Assembly (NCBI RefSeq): GCF_009601025.1
Contig: NZ_WIVE01000006.1
Span: 1 to 64,000 of the forward strand
Direction of reading: 5' to 3'
DNA length: 64,000 nucleotides
From: Roseospira navarrensis
GTDB lineage: Bacteria > Pseudomonadota > Alphaproteobacteria > Rhodospirillales > Rhodospirillaceae
The position numbers were made by a program, and so were the translations under genes. Below, one piece after another: positions 52,950-61,413 of the stretch; position 1 is the first letter of the stretch; every line of letters begins with the position of its first letter. The notes under the pieces were generated by a model. It searched no databases. It was given only the letters and a program-made list of their open reading frames with translations, and was not told where the DNA came from.

Positions 52950-53787
52950 CGTCGCGGCGCCCGCCGATCCGCGCGAGCGGCACGCGGCGCGGGCCTTCTC
53001 GACGCGCCGGGTCCAGGCGATCATGCTGCGGCACTGGTACCTGATGCGGGGGTCCGTGCCGCGCCTGCTGGAACTGGCCTACTGGCCCATCATGCAGATC
53101 ATCACCTGGGGCTTCATCACCCAGTTCCTGGCCAGCGAGTCGAGCCTCATCGCCCAGGCGGCGGGCATCTTCATCGCGGCCGTGCTGCTGTGGGACGTGA
53201 TGTTCCGCGGCAATCTGGGCCTGTGCCTGTCCTTCATGGAGGAGATGTGGGCCCGCAACCTGGGCCACCTGTTCGTCAGTCCGCTGCGGCCGCTGGAACT
53301 GATCGCCGCGCTGATGGCCATGAGCGTCATCCGCACCCTGATCGGCATCCTGCCGGCGACGGCGCTCGCGTACCTGTTCTATGCCTACAACATCTATGAC
53401 ATGGGCCTGCCGCTGCTGGCGTTCTTCATCAACATGCTGGCCATGGGCTGGGTCATCGGGCTGCTGGTCAGTTCGCTGGTGCTGCGCATCGGGCTGGGGG
53501 CGGAAAGCCTGCCGTGGATCCTGATCTTCGCCTTCTGGCCGATCAGCGGCATCTACTACCCCATGGACGTGCTGCCGGTCTGGCTTCAGGTGGTCGGCTA
53601 CAGCTTCCCGCCCGCGCATGTGTTCGAGGGCATGCGCCACGTGCTGTTCGAGGGCGGCATGCACTGGGGGCATCTGGCGGCGGCGGTGGCCCTGAACGTG
53701 TTCTACCTGTTGCTCGCCGTCGGCTTCTTCCTGCGCGTGTTTCGGATTGCACGCATCAAGGGCCTGCTGTTGAATATCGGCGAGTAG
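52933..53787 (+). CDS. ABC-2-type transporter permease lacking an adjacent ATPase
   Basis: About 284 residues from ATG 52933 (ATG 52939 also possible), overlapping the methyltransferase end by 17 bases. Six spans with the ABC-2 signature (LLELAYWPIMQIITWGFITQFL; LWDVMFRGNLGLCLSFMEEMWARNLGHLFVSPLRPLELI; WILIFAFWPISGIYYPMDVLP; FEGMRHVLFEGG). It matches NodJ/DrrB-like permeases. The only ATPase nearby is the Wzt-like one four genes parts upstream, so either that ATPase serves both or its own partner is elsewhere. Confidence 0.88.
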   Translation: MTMPGDVAAPADPRERHAARAFSTRRVQAIMLRHWYLMRGSVPRLLELAYWPIMQIITWGFITQFLASESSLIAQAAGIFIAAVLLWDVMFRGNLGLCLSFMEEMWARNLGHLFVSPLRPLELIAALMAMSVIRTLIGILPATALAYLFYAYNIYDMGLPLLAFFINMLAMGWVIGLLVSSLVLRIGLGAESLPWILIFAFWPISGIYYPMDVLPVWLQVVGYSFPPAHVFEGMRHVLFEGGMHWGHLAAAVALNVFYLLLAVGFFLRVFRIARIKGLLLNIGE

Positions 53788-53864
53788 CGGCTGTAACCCT
53801 GCCGAAGACCGGCGGCACGAGGTTTTGACCGTCAGGACAGGTGCCACACCACCAAAAAGAGGGG

Positions 53865-53979
53865 GTCATCCCGAGGGCGCGGAGCGACCGAAGGATCTCG
53901 GGCCGGGGCGTGCATCTCCCGGCCCGGAGTCACCCGTCCTCCCGAGATCCTTCGCCGCCTTCCGCGGCTCAGGATGACA
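53865..53979. repeat. dispersed palindromic repeat, family A, copy 4 (diverged)
   Basis: GTCATCCCGAGGGCGCGGAG and GACCGAAGGATCTCGGG are followed, after a GCCGGG/CCCGGC centre, by CCCGAGATCCTTCGCCGCC and CGGCTCAGGATGACAC: an inverted pair of the same blocks as copies 1-3. It lies in the gap between the ABC-2 permease and DUF2065 genes. Confidence 0.75.
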
Positions 53980-54042
53980 CGAAGGAGGCCGCGAGAGTCG
54001 GACCCTTTCACCGCTGGTATACAACTGGACCCGTGGAGCATC

Positions 54043-54231
54043 ATGTTTGAAGATATTCTGACCGCCATCGGCCTCGTGCTGGTGATCGAGGGCCTGCTGT
54101 ACGCCGTGTTCCTCGGCCCCATGCGGGCCATGATCCGCGCCGCCCTCGACATGTCCGAAAACCAGTTGCGCATCAGCGGGCTGGTGACGATGGCGGCGGG
54201 CGTGCTCGTGGTCTGGCTGGCGCGGCTGTAG
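54043..54231 (+). CDS. DUF2065 small membrane protein
   Basis: A 62-residue protein from ATG 54043, with GTGGAGC just before. Two spans (MFEDILTAIGLVLVIEGLLYAVFLGP, ~1-26; ISGLVTMAAGVLVVWLARL, ~44-62) flank MRAMIRAALDMSENQLR, the standard DUF2065 pattern. Function unknown; it is common in proteobacteria. It stands alone, convergent with the M16 gene. Confidence 0.88.
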   Translation: MFEDILTAIGLVLVIEGLLYAVFLGPMRAMIRAALDMSENQLRISGLVTMAAGVLVVWLARL

Positions 54232-54280
54232 GGGCGGGGACCGCCCGCCCCGGATAGCGGGACGGACGGTCCCCGGCGGA

Positions 54281-55624
54281 TCAGTTCGACGCGGTGACAC
54301 CCTCCGGCTGGCCCACCACCACGGTGGTCAGCGCCTGCGGGTCCATCAGGCGATCGGCGATGCGGCGCGCGTCCTCCAGGGTGACGGCCTCGATGTAGGT
54401 GTTGCGGTCATCCAGGTACGAGATCGGCAACCCCTCCTTCTGCATGGCCACCAGGATGCGCGCGATCGCCCCGGTCGAGGTGAATCGCAGCGGCCACGCC
54501 CCCGTCAGGTAGGTCTTGGCGTCGGCCAGTTCCGCCTCGCCCGGCCCGTTCTCGGCCATGCGCGCCCATTCCGCCCGGATCAGGTCCAGGCTCTCGCCCA
54601 TGCGGGCGTTGTTGGTGGCCACGCCGCCGATCCAGACCGGCGCATGGTCATAAGGCATGAGATAGCTGTAGACGGAATAGGCCAGCCCGCGTTCCTCGCG
54701 CACCTCCTCCACCAGCCGCGACGAGAAGCCGCCGCCGCCCAGGATGTAGTTGACCACATAGGCGGTGTACCAGTCCGGGTCGGACCGGGCGATGCCGGGC
54801 TGTCCGAACATGGCGACACTCTGCGGCACGGCCTGCTCGATCACCACCGTGCGGCCGTCGGCGGCGGGCGCGGCTTCGGGCACGGCCGGCAGGTCCGAGG
54901 CTCCGGGCAGCGCGCCGAAGGCGGTGTCCAGCATGGGCCCCAGCACCTCGGCCGACACATCGCCGGACACCCCGATCGTGAGGCGATCCCGGGTCAGGTG
55001 CCGACGGGCGAAGGTCTTCAGGTCGTCCACGGTGATGGCGGCCACGCTGTCCGCCGTGCCCTCGACGGCGTGGCGATAGGGATGGTCGGGGAACATCGCC
55101 TGGAACCAGGCCCGCGAGGCGATCTCCTGCGGGTCGTTCTGGGCGTAGCGCAGGCCGGCCAGCACCTGCCCCCGGATGCGCTCGACGGCGTCCGGGTCGA
55201 AGCGCGGTTCGCTCAGGGCGACTCGCAGCAGCCCCAGGGCTTCGTCCAGGTGCTCGGTCAGGGTCTTCACCGTGCCGCCGAAGGAATCCCGCCCGGCGTC
55301 GAAGTCCAGTTCGATGGCCAGCGCCGCAAGCCGCCGCTGGAAGGTGCGGGAGTCCATGTCCCCCGCGCCCTCGTCCAGCAGGCCGCTGACCATGTAGGCG
55401 AGGCCGGCCTTGCCGTCCGGATCGAGCGCGGCCCCGCCGTCAAACGCGAACTCGATGGTGACCATGGGGTTGGCGGTGTCCTGGACCAGCCAGGCGGTCA
55501 GGCCGCCCGGGGTCTGCAGGGTCTCGACCTCGATGGCCCGGGCCTGGGGCGGGGCGACCAGCAGCACGAGCGCGACGAGGCCGGCCATCGCCCCCGCGAT
55601 CCGGGTGGAGACGGGCTTGAGCAT
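54281..55624 (-). CDS. M16-family peptidase homologue, non-catalytic partner
   Basis: A 447-residue exported protein (signal IAGAMAGLVALVLLVAPPQARA) with the two-domain M16 fold. At the place of HxxEH it reads GLAYMVSGLLDEGAGD, so the zinc site is lost, as in the inactive half of paired M16 proteases. It keeps the RVYYRLYS-like segment (SRLVEEVREERGLAYSVYSY). It is directly downstream of the active subunit gene, 12 bases apart. Confidence 0.9.
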   Translation of the reverse strand: MLKPVSTRIAGAMAGLVALVLLVAPPQARAIEVETLQTPGGLTAWLVQDTANPMVTIEFAFDGGAALDPDGKAGLAYMVSGLLDEGAGDMDSRTFQRRLAALAIELDFDAGRDSFGGTVKTLTEHLDEALGLLRVALSEPRFDPDAVERIRGQVLAGLRYAQNDPQEIASRAWFQAMFPDHPYRHAVEGTADSVAAITVDDLKTFARRHLTRDRLTIGVSGDVSAEVLGPMLDTAFGALPGASDLPAVPEAAPAADGRTVVIEQAVPQSVAMFGQPGIARSDPDWYTAYVVNYILGGGGFSSRLVEEVREERGLAYSVYSYLMPYDHAPVWIGGVATNNARMGESLDLIRAEWARMAENGPGEAELADAKTYLTGAWPLRFTSTGAIARILVAMQKEGLPISYLDDRNTYIEAVTLEDARRIADRLMDPQALTTVVVGQPEGVTASN

Positions 55625-55636
55625 GGGAGCGCTCCT

Positions 55637-57088
55637 CTAGCTGGTGGACTCGGGTTTCAGGATGGCGGTGGCGCTGGAGGCCCCGACGAACACGGCGCGG
55701 GCGGCGTCCATCACGTCCTCGGCGGAGACGGCGGCGACGGCCTCGGGCCAGCCCTCGATGTCCTCCAGCGTGGCGCCCGTGGCCATGGCCGCGCCAACGA
55801 TGCGGGCGGCGCCGAACATGCTGTCGCGGGCATAGACCACCGAGGCCTTCAGCCGGGTCTTGGCCCCTTCCACCTCGGCCTCGGTCACGCCCTCGTCCAG
55901 CAGGCGGACGATCTCCGCCTCGACGGCCGCGCCCACGTCGGCGGGCGTCCGCCCGGCGGCGGGGGTGGCGTACAGGCTGAACGTGCCGAAGTCCACGGCG
56001 CGGCCGCTGTAGCCGGCCCCGGCGGAGACGGCGACCTTCTGCTCCATCACCAGGCTGTCATAGAGGCGGCTGACCGGGCCGCCGCCCAGCAGTTCGGCGA
56101 GCACCTGAAGGGGCGCGTACAGCTCGGCCTGTTCGGTGTTGTGGCTGGGGGCGATGATGCGGCGCCACCAGCTCGCCTGGGCGACGCGGGGGTGGGTCAT
56201 GGTCACGGTCACGTCCACCGGGGGCGGCAGGTCGCGCACCCGCGCGCGTTCCGGCGCGGCATGGTCCGCCGGCACCGTGCCGTAGGTGCGTTCGGCCAGG
56301 GGACGCAACTCATCGGCGGTGATGTCGCCGGCGACCACGACCACGGCGTTGTTGGGCGCGTAGAAGCGGTCATAGAAGTCCAGCGCGTCCTGGCGGGTCA
56401 GCGCCTCCAGTTCGTGCGCCCAGCCGATGATCGGGTTCTTGTAGGGATGCACGGACCACAGCGCCTGATCCAGGCGCTCGCCCAGCAGGGCCGACGGCTC
56501 GTTCTCGGTGCGGCTCAGGCGCTCCTCAATGACCACATCGCGCTCGGTCTGGAAGTCCTCTTCCGCGAGGCGCAGGTTGGCCATGCGGTCGGCCTCCATC
56601 TCCATCACCGTTTCCAGGCGGTCGCGGGCGATGTTCTGGTAGTAGCCGGTGAAGTCGCTGCTGGTGAACGCGTTGTCCCGGCCGCCGTTGCGCGCCACGA
56701 TCTTCGAGAACTGGCCCGGGGGAATGCTGTCCGTGCCCTTGAACATCATGTGTTCCAGCACGTGGGCGAGGCCCGACTTGCCGGGCGGCTCGTCGGCCGC
56801 GCCGACCCGGTACCAGACCATGTGCGTCACCACGGGCACCCGGTGATTGGGCAGCACCACCACCTGAAGGCCGTTGTCGAGGGTGAAGCTGTCCGGCTCG
56901 AACAACTGCGCCCGCGCCTGGCCGGGCGCCAGCACCAGCAGGGCGAGCAGCGTCAGCGCCAGCAGCAGGCCGCCGCCGGTCATCCACAGGCGGGCGCGGG
57001 CCTGGGCCTGGGCCTCGGCCTCGCGGCGGGCGACCGCGATGGCGACGGCGCGGGATCGGGCGGGGGGACGCGAAACGGGACGGGACAT
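55637..57088 (-). CDS. M16-family zinc peptidase, catalytic partner
   Basis: A 483-residue peptidase with an N-terminal membrane/signal segment (LLLALTLLALLVLAPGQARA, ~36-55). The inverted zinc motif HVLEHMMFKG (HxxEH) lies at about residue 105 and the distal Glu in ERDVVIEERLSRTENEPS; SLFERLYDSLVMEQKVAVSAGAGY contains the Arg-Tyr substrate loop. Processing of periplasmic peptides or signal sequences is likely. Together with the next gene it forms the common M16 pair of alphaproteobacteria. Confidence 0.93.
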   Translation of the reverse strand: MSRPVSRPPARSRAVAIAVARREAEAQAQARARLWMTGGGLLLALTLLALLVLAPGQARAQLFEPDSFTLDNGLQVVVLPNHRVPVVTHMVWYRVGAADEPPGKSGLAHVLEHMMFKGTDSIPPGQFSKIVARNGGRDNAFTSSDFTGYYQNIARDRLETVMEMEADRMANLRLAEEDFQTERDVVIEERLSRTENEPSALLGERLDQALWSVHPYKNPIIGWAHELEALTRQDALDFYDRFYAPNNAVVVVAGDITADELRPLAERTYGTVPADHAAPERARVRDLPPPVDVTVTMTHPRVAQASWWRRIIAPSHNTEQAELYAPLQVLAELLGGGPVSRLYDSLVMEQKVAVSAGAGYSGRAVDFGTFSLYATPAAGRTPADVGAAVEAEIVRLLDEGVTEAEVEGAKTRLKASVVYARDSMFGAARIVGAAMATGATLEDIEGWPEAVAAVSAEDVMDAARAVFVGASSATAILKPESTS

Positions 57089-57293
57089 GGACGGGCCCTC
57101 GTGTGCGGGAATGTCTGACGGGATCGGTTGGCCTTTATATGGGCGGCGGAGCGGTTCGGCTCAACGCCGGCTCACATTTCCACAACGGGCAAGCGGGCGC
57201 CGGGTTCCGGAGGGCGAAACCCTCTTGACGCCCTCCGATTTTCCTCCAAACTCTTGGGTATGACATGAAGCGATCCGTCAGGAGTGGCGCATC

Positions 57294-57557
57294 ATGACCA
57301 AGGCACGGGTTCAGTTCGATCTCACACCGGAGCGGTTGGAAGAGCTCGACCGCCTGATGGCGGTTTGCGGGTTCGAGACCCGCAAGGAGTTGTTCAACAA
57401 CGCGCTGTCGTTCTTCGAGGCGGCGGTGGACGAGGTCCAGCGGGGCAACGACATCGCCGCCGTGAACATGGACGAAAAGACGTACAGCCGGCTCGTATTG
57501 CCAGCGCTTGTGCGGGTCGCCCAGGTCGCCAAGCGCGACCACGCGGCGGCGGAATAG
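57294..57557 (+). CDS. ribbon-helix-helix-like small protein
   Basis: An 87-residue protein, ATG 57294, with CAGGAGT before it. Residues 1-45 (KARVQFDLTPERLEELDRLMAVCGFETRKELFNNALSFFEAA, read in parts) have the beta-strand plus two-helix pattern of CopG/ribbon-helix-helix regulators; the rest is helical. It could be a regulator or a partner of the adjacent membrane protein, 16 bases downstream. Confidence 0.65.
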   Translation: MTKARVQFDLTPERLEELDRLMAVCGFETRKELFNNALSFFEAAVDEVQRGNDIAAVNMDEKTYSRLVLPALVRVAQVAKRDHAAAE

Positions 57558-57573
57558 GGCGCGCGGCCGGACC

Positions 57574-57972
57574 ATGGCGGAGCCGACCCGATTATTGCCC
57601 GACCTGCTGCGCGCGGTCCGGGAAACGCCGATTTCGCCGAAGGATTTCGTGGCGCTGGAAACGCACCGCGTGGCCGCCGACCATGAAACCCGGCGGCTCG
57701 CGATCCGGGCGGCCCAGACGCTCGGCCTTTCGGCCATGGGCGCGAGTGGCCTGTTCGCGGTCCTCGGCGTCGTGTTCGTCCTGCTGGCCGGTGACCAGCA
57801 ACGCACCGACATCGACCTGTTCGGCTTCGGCGTCGGCACGGACAGTGTCGGCGTGGCCTGCGTGGCCCTGGGGGCCGGGACCTTTCTGTGGTCGCTCCGC
57901 GCCGTCCTGAAGGTCATGGACAGCGCCGCGCGCGCGGTCGGCGGAACCGCCCCATCCTCGCGGACCGAATAA
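57574..57972 (+). CDS. small two-span membrane protein of unknown function
   Basis: A 132-residue protein from ATG 57574. A soluble N-terminal ~50 residues with AVRETPISPKDFVALETHRVA leads to two spans (AMGASGLFAVLGVVFVLLAG, ~53-72; VGVACVALGAGTFLWSLRAVL, ~92-112). No family recognised. It follows the ribbon-helix-helix gene by 16 bases and ends eight bases before the convergent imuB stop. Confidence 0.65.
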   Translation: MAEPTRLLPDLLRAVRETPISPKDFVALETHRVAADHETRRLAIRAAQTLGLSAMGASGLFAVLGVVFVLLAGDQQRTDIDLFGFGVGTDSVGVACVALGAGTFLWSLRAVLKVMDSAARAVGGTAPSSRTE

Positions 57973-57979
57973 TCCCCCC

Positions 57980-59458
57980 TCACGGAAACACCCCCCGTTT
58001 GGTCCAACCGACGCGGTCGCGGGCGATCCAGGCGCGGGCGCCGTCCGGGTCCTCGACGCGCAGCAGGTCCACGACCTCGCCGCCCGCCGGACCCTGCCAC
58101 CATTCGCCGCCGATGCGTTCGGGGATCGTTCGCCCGGCCTCCGTCGGCGGGATCACGGGGACGGGCCGGCGCAGCAGGCGCACCGGGCGCGGCGCGCGGT
58201 GCGCGGGCCAGTCCTGAGCCGCCTGCGGCGCGTCGGGCGCGACGGCGCGCTGGGCGCGCTCCGGCCGGTGGCTGCGCCAGGCCGACAGCCGCACCACGTT
58301 GTCGGCCCCGCAGCGCTCCACCAGACGGTCGATCAGGCGCGGCAGGGAGTCGCGCGCGCCGTCTGCCCCCGTCTCCGCCGCAAGAGTCGTCTGCGCCGGC
58401 GTCATCGGCTGGTGACGGGTCGCGTCCAGCCCCATCACCTCGATCCCGAAGCCGGCATCGAGCCCGTCGAGCCGCTCGCGGAACAGCCGCGCCAGATGCG
58501 CCGGATCGCGGCTGGGCCGCCCCGTGCCGATGCGCGCCCGGGTCACGGTGCCGTCCACCCGGTAGACCGTCAGGTCGAGCCGCCGCACCCCGCGCCCCGC
58601 CTGGTCCATCACCCCGCACAGCCGCGCCAGCAGATCGTCGAGCGCGGCGGCCACGTCCTCGGTGCGTCCGATGGGCTCGGCGAAGGCGATGCGGACCCGG
58701 TGCGCCACCGCCGGACGCAGCGGCGCCAGCGGCTCCGGCGCATGCCCGAGAAGCTGATCCAGGCGACGCCAGACCTCCGGCCCCAGACGGCGGGACAGCG
58801 GCGCGCGCGGCCGGCGCAACAGATCGTCGAGGGTGCGCAGGCCGAGGCGGCCCAGCGTCTCCCGCGCCGGCGGCGGCAGACGCAGCGCGGCCACCGGCAG
58901 CCCGCCCAGCAACTGGCGCTGGGCCCCGGGCGGGATCAGGGCCGCCCCCCCGTCCGGCACACCGTCCAGGAACCGGGCGGCCGCCCAGGCCGCGCCCGGG
59001 GTGTCGGCCATGCCGACCCGCACGGTCAGCCCCAGCGCCGCCAGCCGGTCCCGCACCGACTCGAGCAGGGCGGTCTCGCCCCCGAACAGATGCGCGCAGC
59101 CGGTCACATCCAGCCACAGACCGGCGCCGCCGGTGCCGCTCAGGCCCTCCACCGCAACCGTAGGCGTCCAGCGCCCGCACCAGCGCGCCAGCGCCCGGAG
59201 CGCCCGCAGATCGGCGGCGGGCTCCGACTCGGCCACGGCGAGGTCCGGCACCACCGCGCGGGCATCGGCCAGCGGCAGCCCGGGCGCGAGCCCCGCGCCG
59301 GCCGCCGCGCCGTTGACCGCGGCCAGACGACGCGCGCCGGCCACGGCCTCGGTGGTGGCGAAAGCTCGGTCAGCCTGTGCGGCACAGGAGGCATTCCGAA
59401 TCCGCGTCAGACGGTCGGTCGCGAAGGTCGGCAGCCAGATCGAGATCACCCGTGTCAT
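57980..59458 (-). CDS. imuB: ImuB, Y-family polymerase-like mutasome protein
   Basis: A 492-residue inactive Y-family homologue that links DnaE2 and the beta clamp in SOS mutagenesis. The start MTRVISIWLPTFATDRLTRI is the family start, and LWLDVTGCAHLFGGE is diagnostic; the catalytic acidic triad of true polymerases is not in place. PRLLRRPVPVIPPTEAGRTI-like sequence marks the C-terminal region. It overlaps imuA by 89 bases. DnaE2 is not in the window. Confidence 0.9.
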   Translation of the reverse strand: MTRVISIWLPTFATDRLTRIRNASCAAQADRAFATTEAVAGARRLAAVNGAAAGAGLAPGLPLADARAVVPDLAVAESEPAADLRALRALARWCGRWTPTVAVEGLSGTGGAGLWLDVTGCAHLFGGETALLESVRDRLAALGLTVRVGMADTPGAAWAAARFLDGVPDGGAALIPPGAQRQLLGGLPVAALRLPPPARETLGRLGLRTLDDLLRRPRAPLSRRLGPEVWRRLDQLLGHAPEPLAPLRPAVAHRVRIAFAEPIGRTEDVAAALDDLLARLCGVMDQAGRGVRRLDLTVYRVDGTVTRARIGTGRPSRDPAHLARLFRERLDGLDAGFGIEVMGLDATRHQPMTPAQTTLAAETGADGARDSLPRLIDRLVERCGADNVVRLSAWRSHRPERAQRAVAPDAPQAAQDWPAHRAPRPVRLLRRPVPVIPPTEAGRTIPERIGGEWWQGPAGGEVVDLLRVEDPDGARAWIARDRVGWTKRGVFP

Positions 59459-60242
59459 GGGTCCACTCCAGGGTCCAGTGGCGCGGCAGGCCGTTGCGGC
59501 AGTGTTCGAGGGCGACGGACCAGCGCGCGCGGCCGGGCTCGCCCCAGGGAGTGGGCACAGCCGGCGCCGGCGTCACCCGCCAGCGGGTGACGGCACCCGG
59601 CACGCTCTCGGCGGGCTCGCGGGCGGGGCGCAGCAGCACCGCGCCGCCGCCCCCGGCCTCCGCCGCCAGGGTGAGGCGCCGCCCGGCGGCCGGGTCGAGC
59701 CGCCCCGGGATCTGCCCCACCACCGCGCCCACATCGGGGCAGCGCAGGGCCTCCTCCATCGCCCAGGCCACATCGGCGGCCTCGGGCGCGCGGACCACGA
59801 TCAGGCGGGCCGGCGTCAGCCCCAGGGCCGCGAGGCCGGGACCATAGAGACTGTCGTCGGGACTGCCCGCGCGCAGGCACCAGACCACCGGGCGCGGCCG
59901 CGCCATGCCAGAGGTGCGGGCCGGATCGGTGGTCGCCAGCCGGGCCGCCATCAGGGCGGCGAAGGCCAGCGCCGCGCCCCCCGCCCCACCCCCGGCGGCG
60001 CGCTCCAGGGGCGCCCCGTCGGCCACATGGTGCAGGCAACCCAACGCCAGCCCGCCGCCCCCGTCTCCGCCGTCCCCGTCTCCGCCGTCCCCGTCTCCGC
60101 CGTCCCCGTCTCCGCCGTCCGGCAGGGCCGCGTCCACGGCCGGCACCCCCAGCGGCCGGGTCGGACGCACAGGACGCCCGCCGCGCTCCAGCCGCCGCAC
60201 GCGGGCGCGCAGGGTCTCCAGGTCGATCGCCGGTCCGCTCAT
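59370..60242 (-). CDS. imuA: ImuA, RecA-like mutasome protein
   Basis: A 290-residue RecA-related protein acting with ImuB and DnaE2. ATG 60242 starts MSGPAIDLETLRARVRRLER, the usual ImuA opening; further in-frame ATG 60338 is behind the LexA site and not supported. The segment VDAALP then Gly/Asp repeats then LALGCLHHVAD contains an insertion of four GGDGD units not typical of the family. GPGLAALGLTPARLIVVRAPEAADVAWAMEEALR fits the RecA-like core. Confidence 0.88.
   Translation of the reverse strand: MSGPAIDLETLRARVRRLERGGRPVRPTRPLGVPAVDAALPDGGDGDGGDGDGGDGDGGDGGGGLALGCLHHVADGAPLERAAGGGAGGAALAFAALMAARLATTDPARTSGMARPRPVVWCLRAGSPDDSLYGPGLAALGLTPARLIVVRAPEAADVAWAMEEALRCPDVGAVVGQIPGRLDPAAGRRLTLAAEAGGGGAVLLRPAREPAESVPGAVTRWRVTPAPAVPTPWGEPGRARWSVALEHCRNGLPRHWTLEWTHDTGDLDLAADLRDRPSDADSECLLCRTG
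60061..60120. repeat. 15-bp minisatellite x4 inside imuA
   Basis: Four perfect copies of CCGTCTCCGCCGTCC. In frame they encode a repeated Gly-Gly-Asp-Gly-Asp insertion in a loop of ImuA. Copy number changes would not shift the frame. Confidence 0.9.
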
Positions 60243-60302
60243 GGGGGGGCCGCCTCGGGTCTGACGATGAGGGGAAGCGGGCCACCGGCGCCGCGTCATT
60301 GT

Positions 60303-60317
60303 GTTCCTATTTTGTTC
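60303..60317 (-). promoter_or_regulatory. LexA (SOS) box upstream of imuA
   Basis: GTTCCTATTTTGTTC is GTTC-N7-GTTC, the alphaproteobacterial LexA site. It lies 61 bases before the imuA start in an AT-rich patch, as expected for damage-inducible control of imuAB. Confidence 0.85.
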
Positions 60318-60342
60318 TTTCGACGCCACCCCTGTCAAGCCC

Positions 60343-60501
60343 GGGGGCCCTCAACGGAGTCCGCATTTTACACTACATTTATGTCTTTTAATTATGTTTA
60401 ACATTGCACAATGATCTATTTTCGAAGACGCTTGCCGCGCGCCCGAACCGAACTCATAGTCCGGCTCGACCCGCCGCCCCGCTCACCCCGCCGGAGTTCC
60501 C
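60343..60501 (+). promoter_or_regulatory. AT-rich promoter region of cysDNC
   Basis: TTTACA at 60367-60372 followed by AAT- and TAAT-rich sequence about 17 bases on could be a sigma70 promoter. The stretch 60360-60425 is markedly AT-rich compared with its surroundings. The exact -10 is uncertain. Confidence 0.4.
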
Positions 60502-61413
60502 ATGTCCAGCGCCGACCGCCTGACCCACCTGCAACGCCTGGAAGCCGAGAGCATCCACATCATCCGCGAGGTGGTCGCGGAGTTCCGCAAGCCGGTGATG
60601 CTGTATTCCATCGGCAAGGATTCGTCCGTGATGCTGCATCTGGCCCGCAAGGCCTTCGCGCCCGGGCCGCTGCCGTTCCCGCTGATGCACATCGACACCA
60701 CCTGGAAATTCCGCGAGATGATCGCCTTTCGCGACCAGACGGCGCGGGATCTGGGCCTGGATCTGCTGATCCACACCAACCCGGACGGCCTGCGCGACGG
60801 GGTGGGGCCGATCACCCACGGCTCGGGCGTGCATACGGACGTGATGAAGACGCAGGCGCTCAAGCAGGCCCTGACCCGGTACGGCTTCGACGCGGCCTTC
60901 GGCGGCGCGCGGCGCGACGAGGAGGCCAGCCGCGCCAAGGAGCGCGTGTTCTCGTTCCGCACCGCGACCCACCAGTGGGACCCGCGCAACCAGCGCCCCG
61001 AGCTGTGGTCGATCTACAACGCCCGTATCCAGACCGGCGAGAGCATCCGCGCCTTCCCCCTGTCCAACTGGACCGAACTGGACGTGTGGCAGTACATCCA
61101 CCAGGAGGACATCCCGGTGGTGCCGCTGTACTTCGCCAAGCCGCGCCCGGTGATCCAGCACAACGGCATGTGGGTGATGGTGGACGACGACCGGCTTCCC
61201 ATCCCCGAGGGCGCCGCACCCGAGATGAAGAGCGTGCGCTTCCGCACCCTGGGCTGTTATCCGCTGACCGGCGCGGTGGCGAGCACCGCCACCACGGTCG
61301 CCGAGGTGGTCGCCGAAATGCTGAACTCGCGCACCTCCGAGCGCGCCGGCCGCGCCATCGATCACGATCAGGCCGGATCCATGGAACTCAAGAAGCGGGA
61401 CGGGTACTTCTGA
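60502..61413 (+). CDS. cysD: sulfate adenylyltransferase subunit 2
   Basis: A 303-residue PP-loop ATP sulfurylase subunit. The motif [21 protein letters not shown] (~32-52) is the PP-loop, [21 protein letters not shown] (~133-153) is the conserved substrate loop. It makes APS from sulfate and ATP with CysN. Its stop shares bases with the cysNC ATG (TGATG), so translation is coupled. ATG 60502 has a GGAGTT just before. Confidence 0.95.
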   Translation: MSSADRLTHLQRLEAESIHIIREVVAEFRKPVMLYSIGKDSSVMLHLARKAFAPGPLPFPLMHIDTTWKFREMIAFRDQTARDLGLDLLIHTNPDGLRDGVGPITHGSGVHTDVMKTQALKQALTRYGFDAAFGGARRDEEASRAKERVFSFRTATHQWDPRNQRPELWSIYNARIQTGESIRAFPLSNWTELDVWQYIHQEDIPVVPLYFAKPRPVIQHNGMWVMVDDDRLPIPEGAAPEMKSVRFRTLGCYPLTGAVASTATTVAEVVAEMLNSRTSERAGRAIDHDQAGSMELKKRDGYF

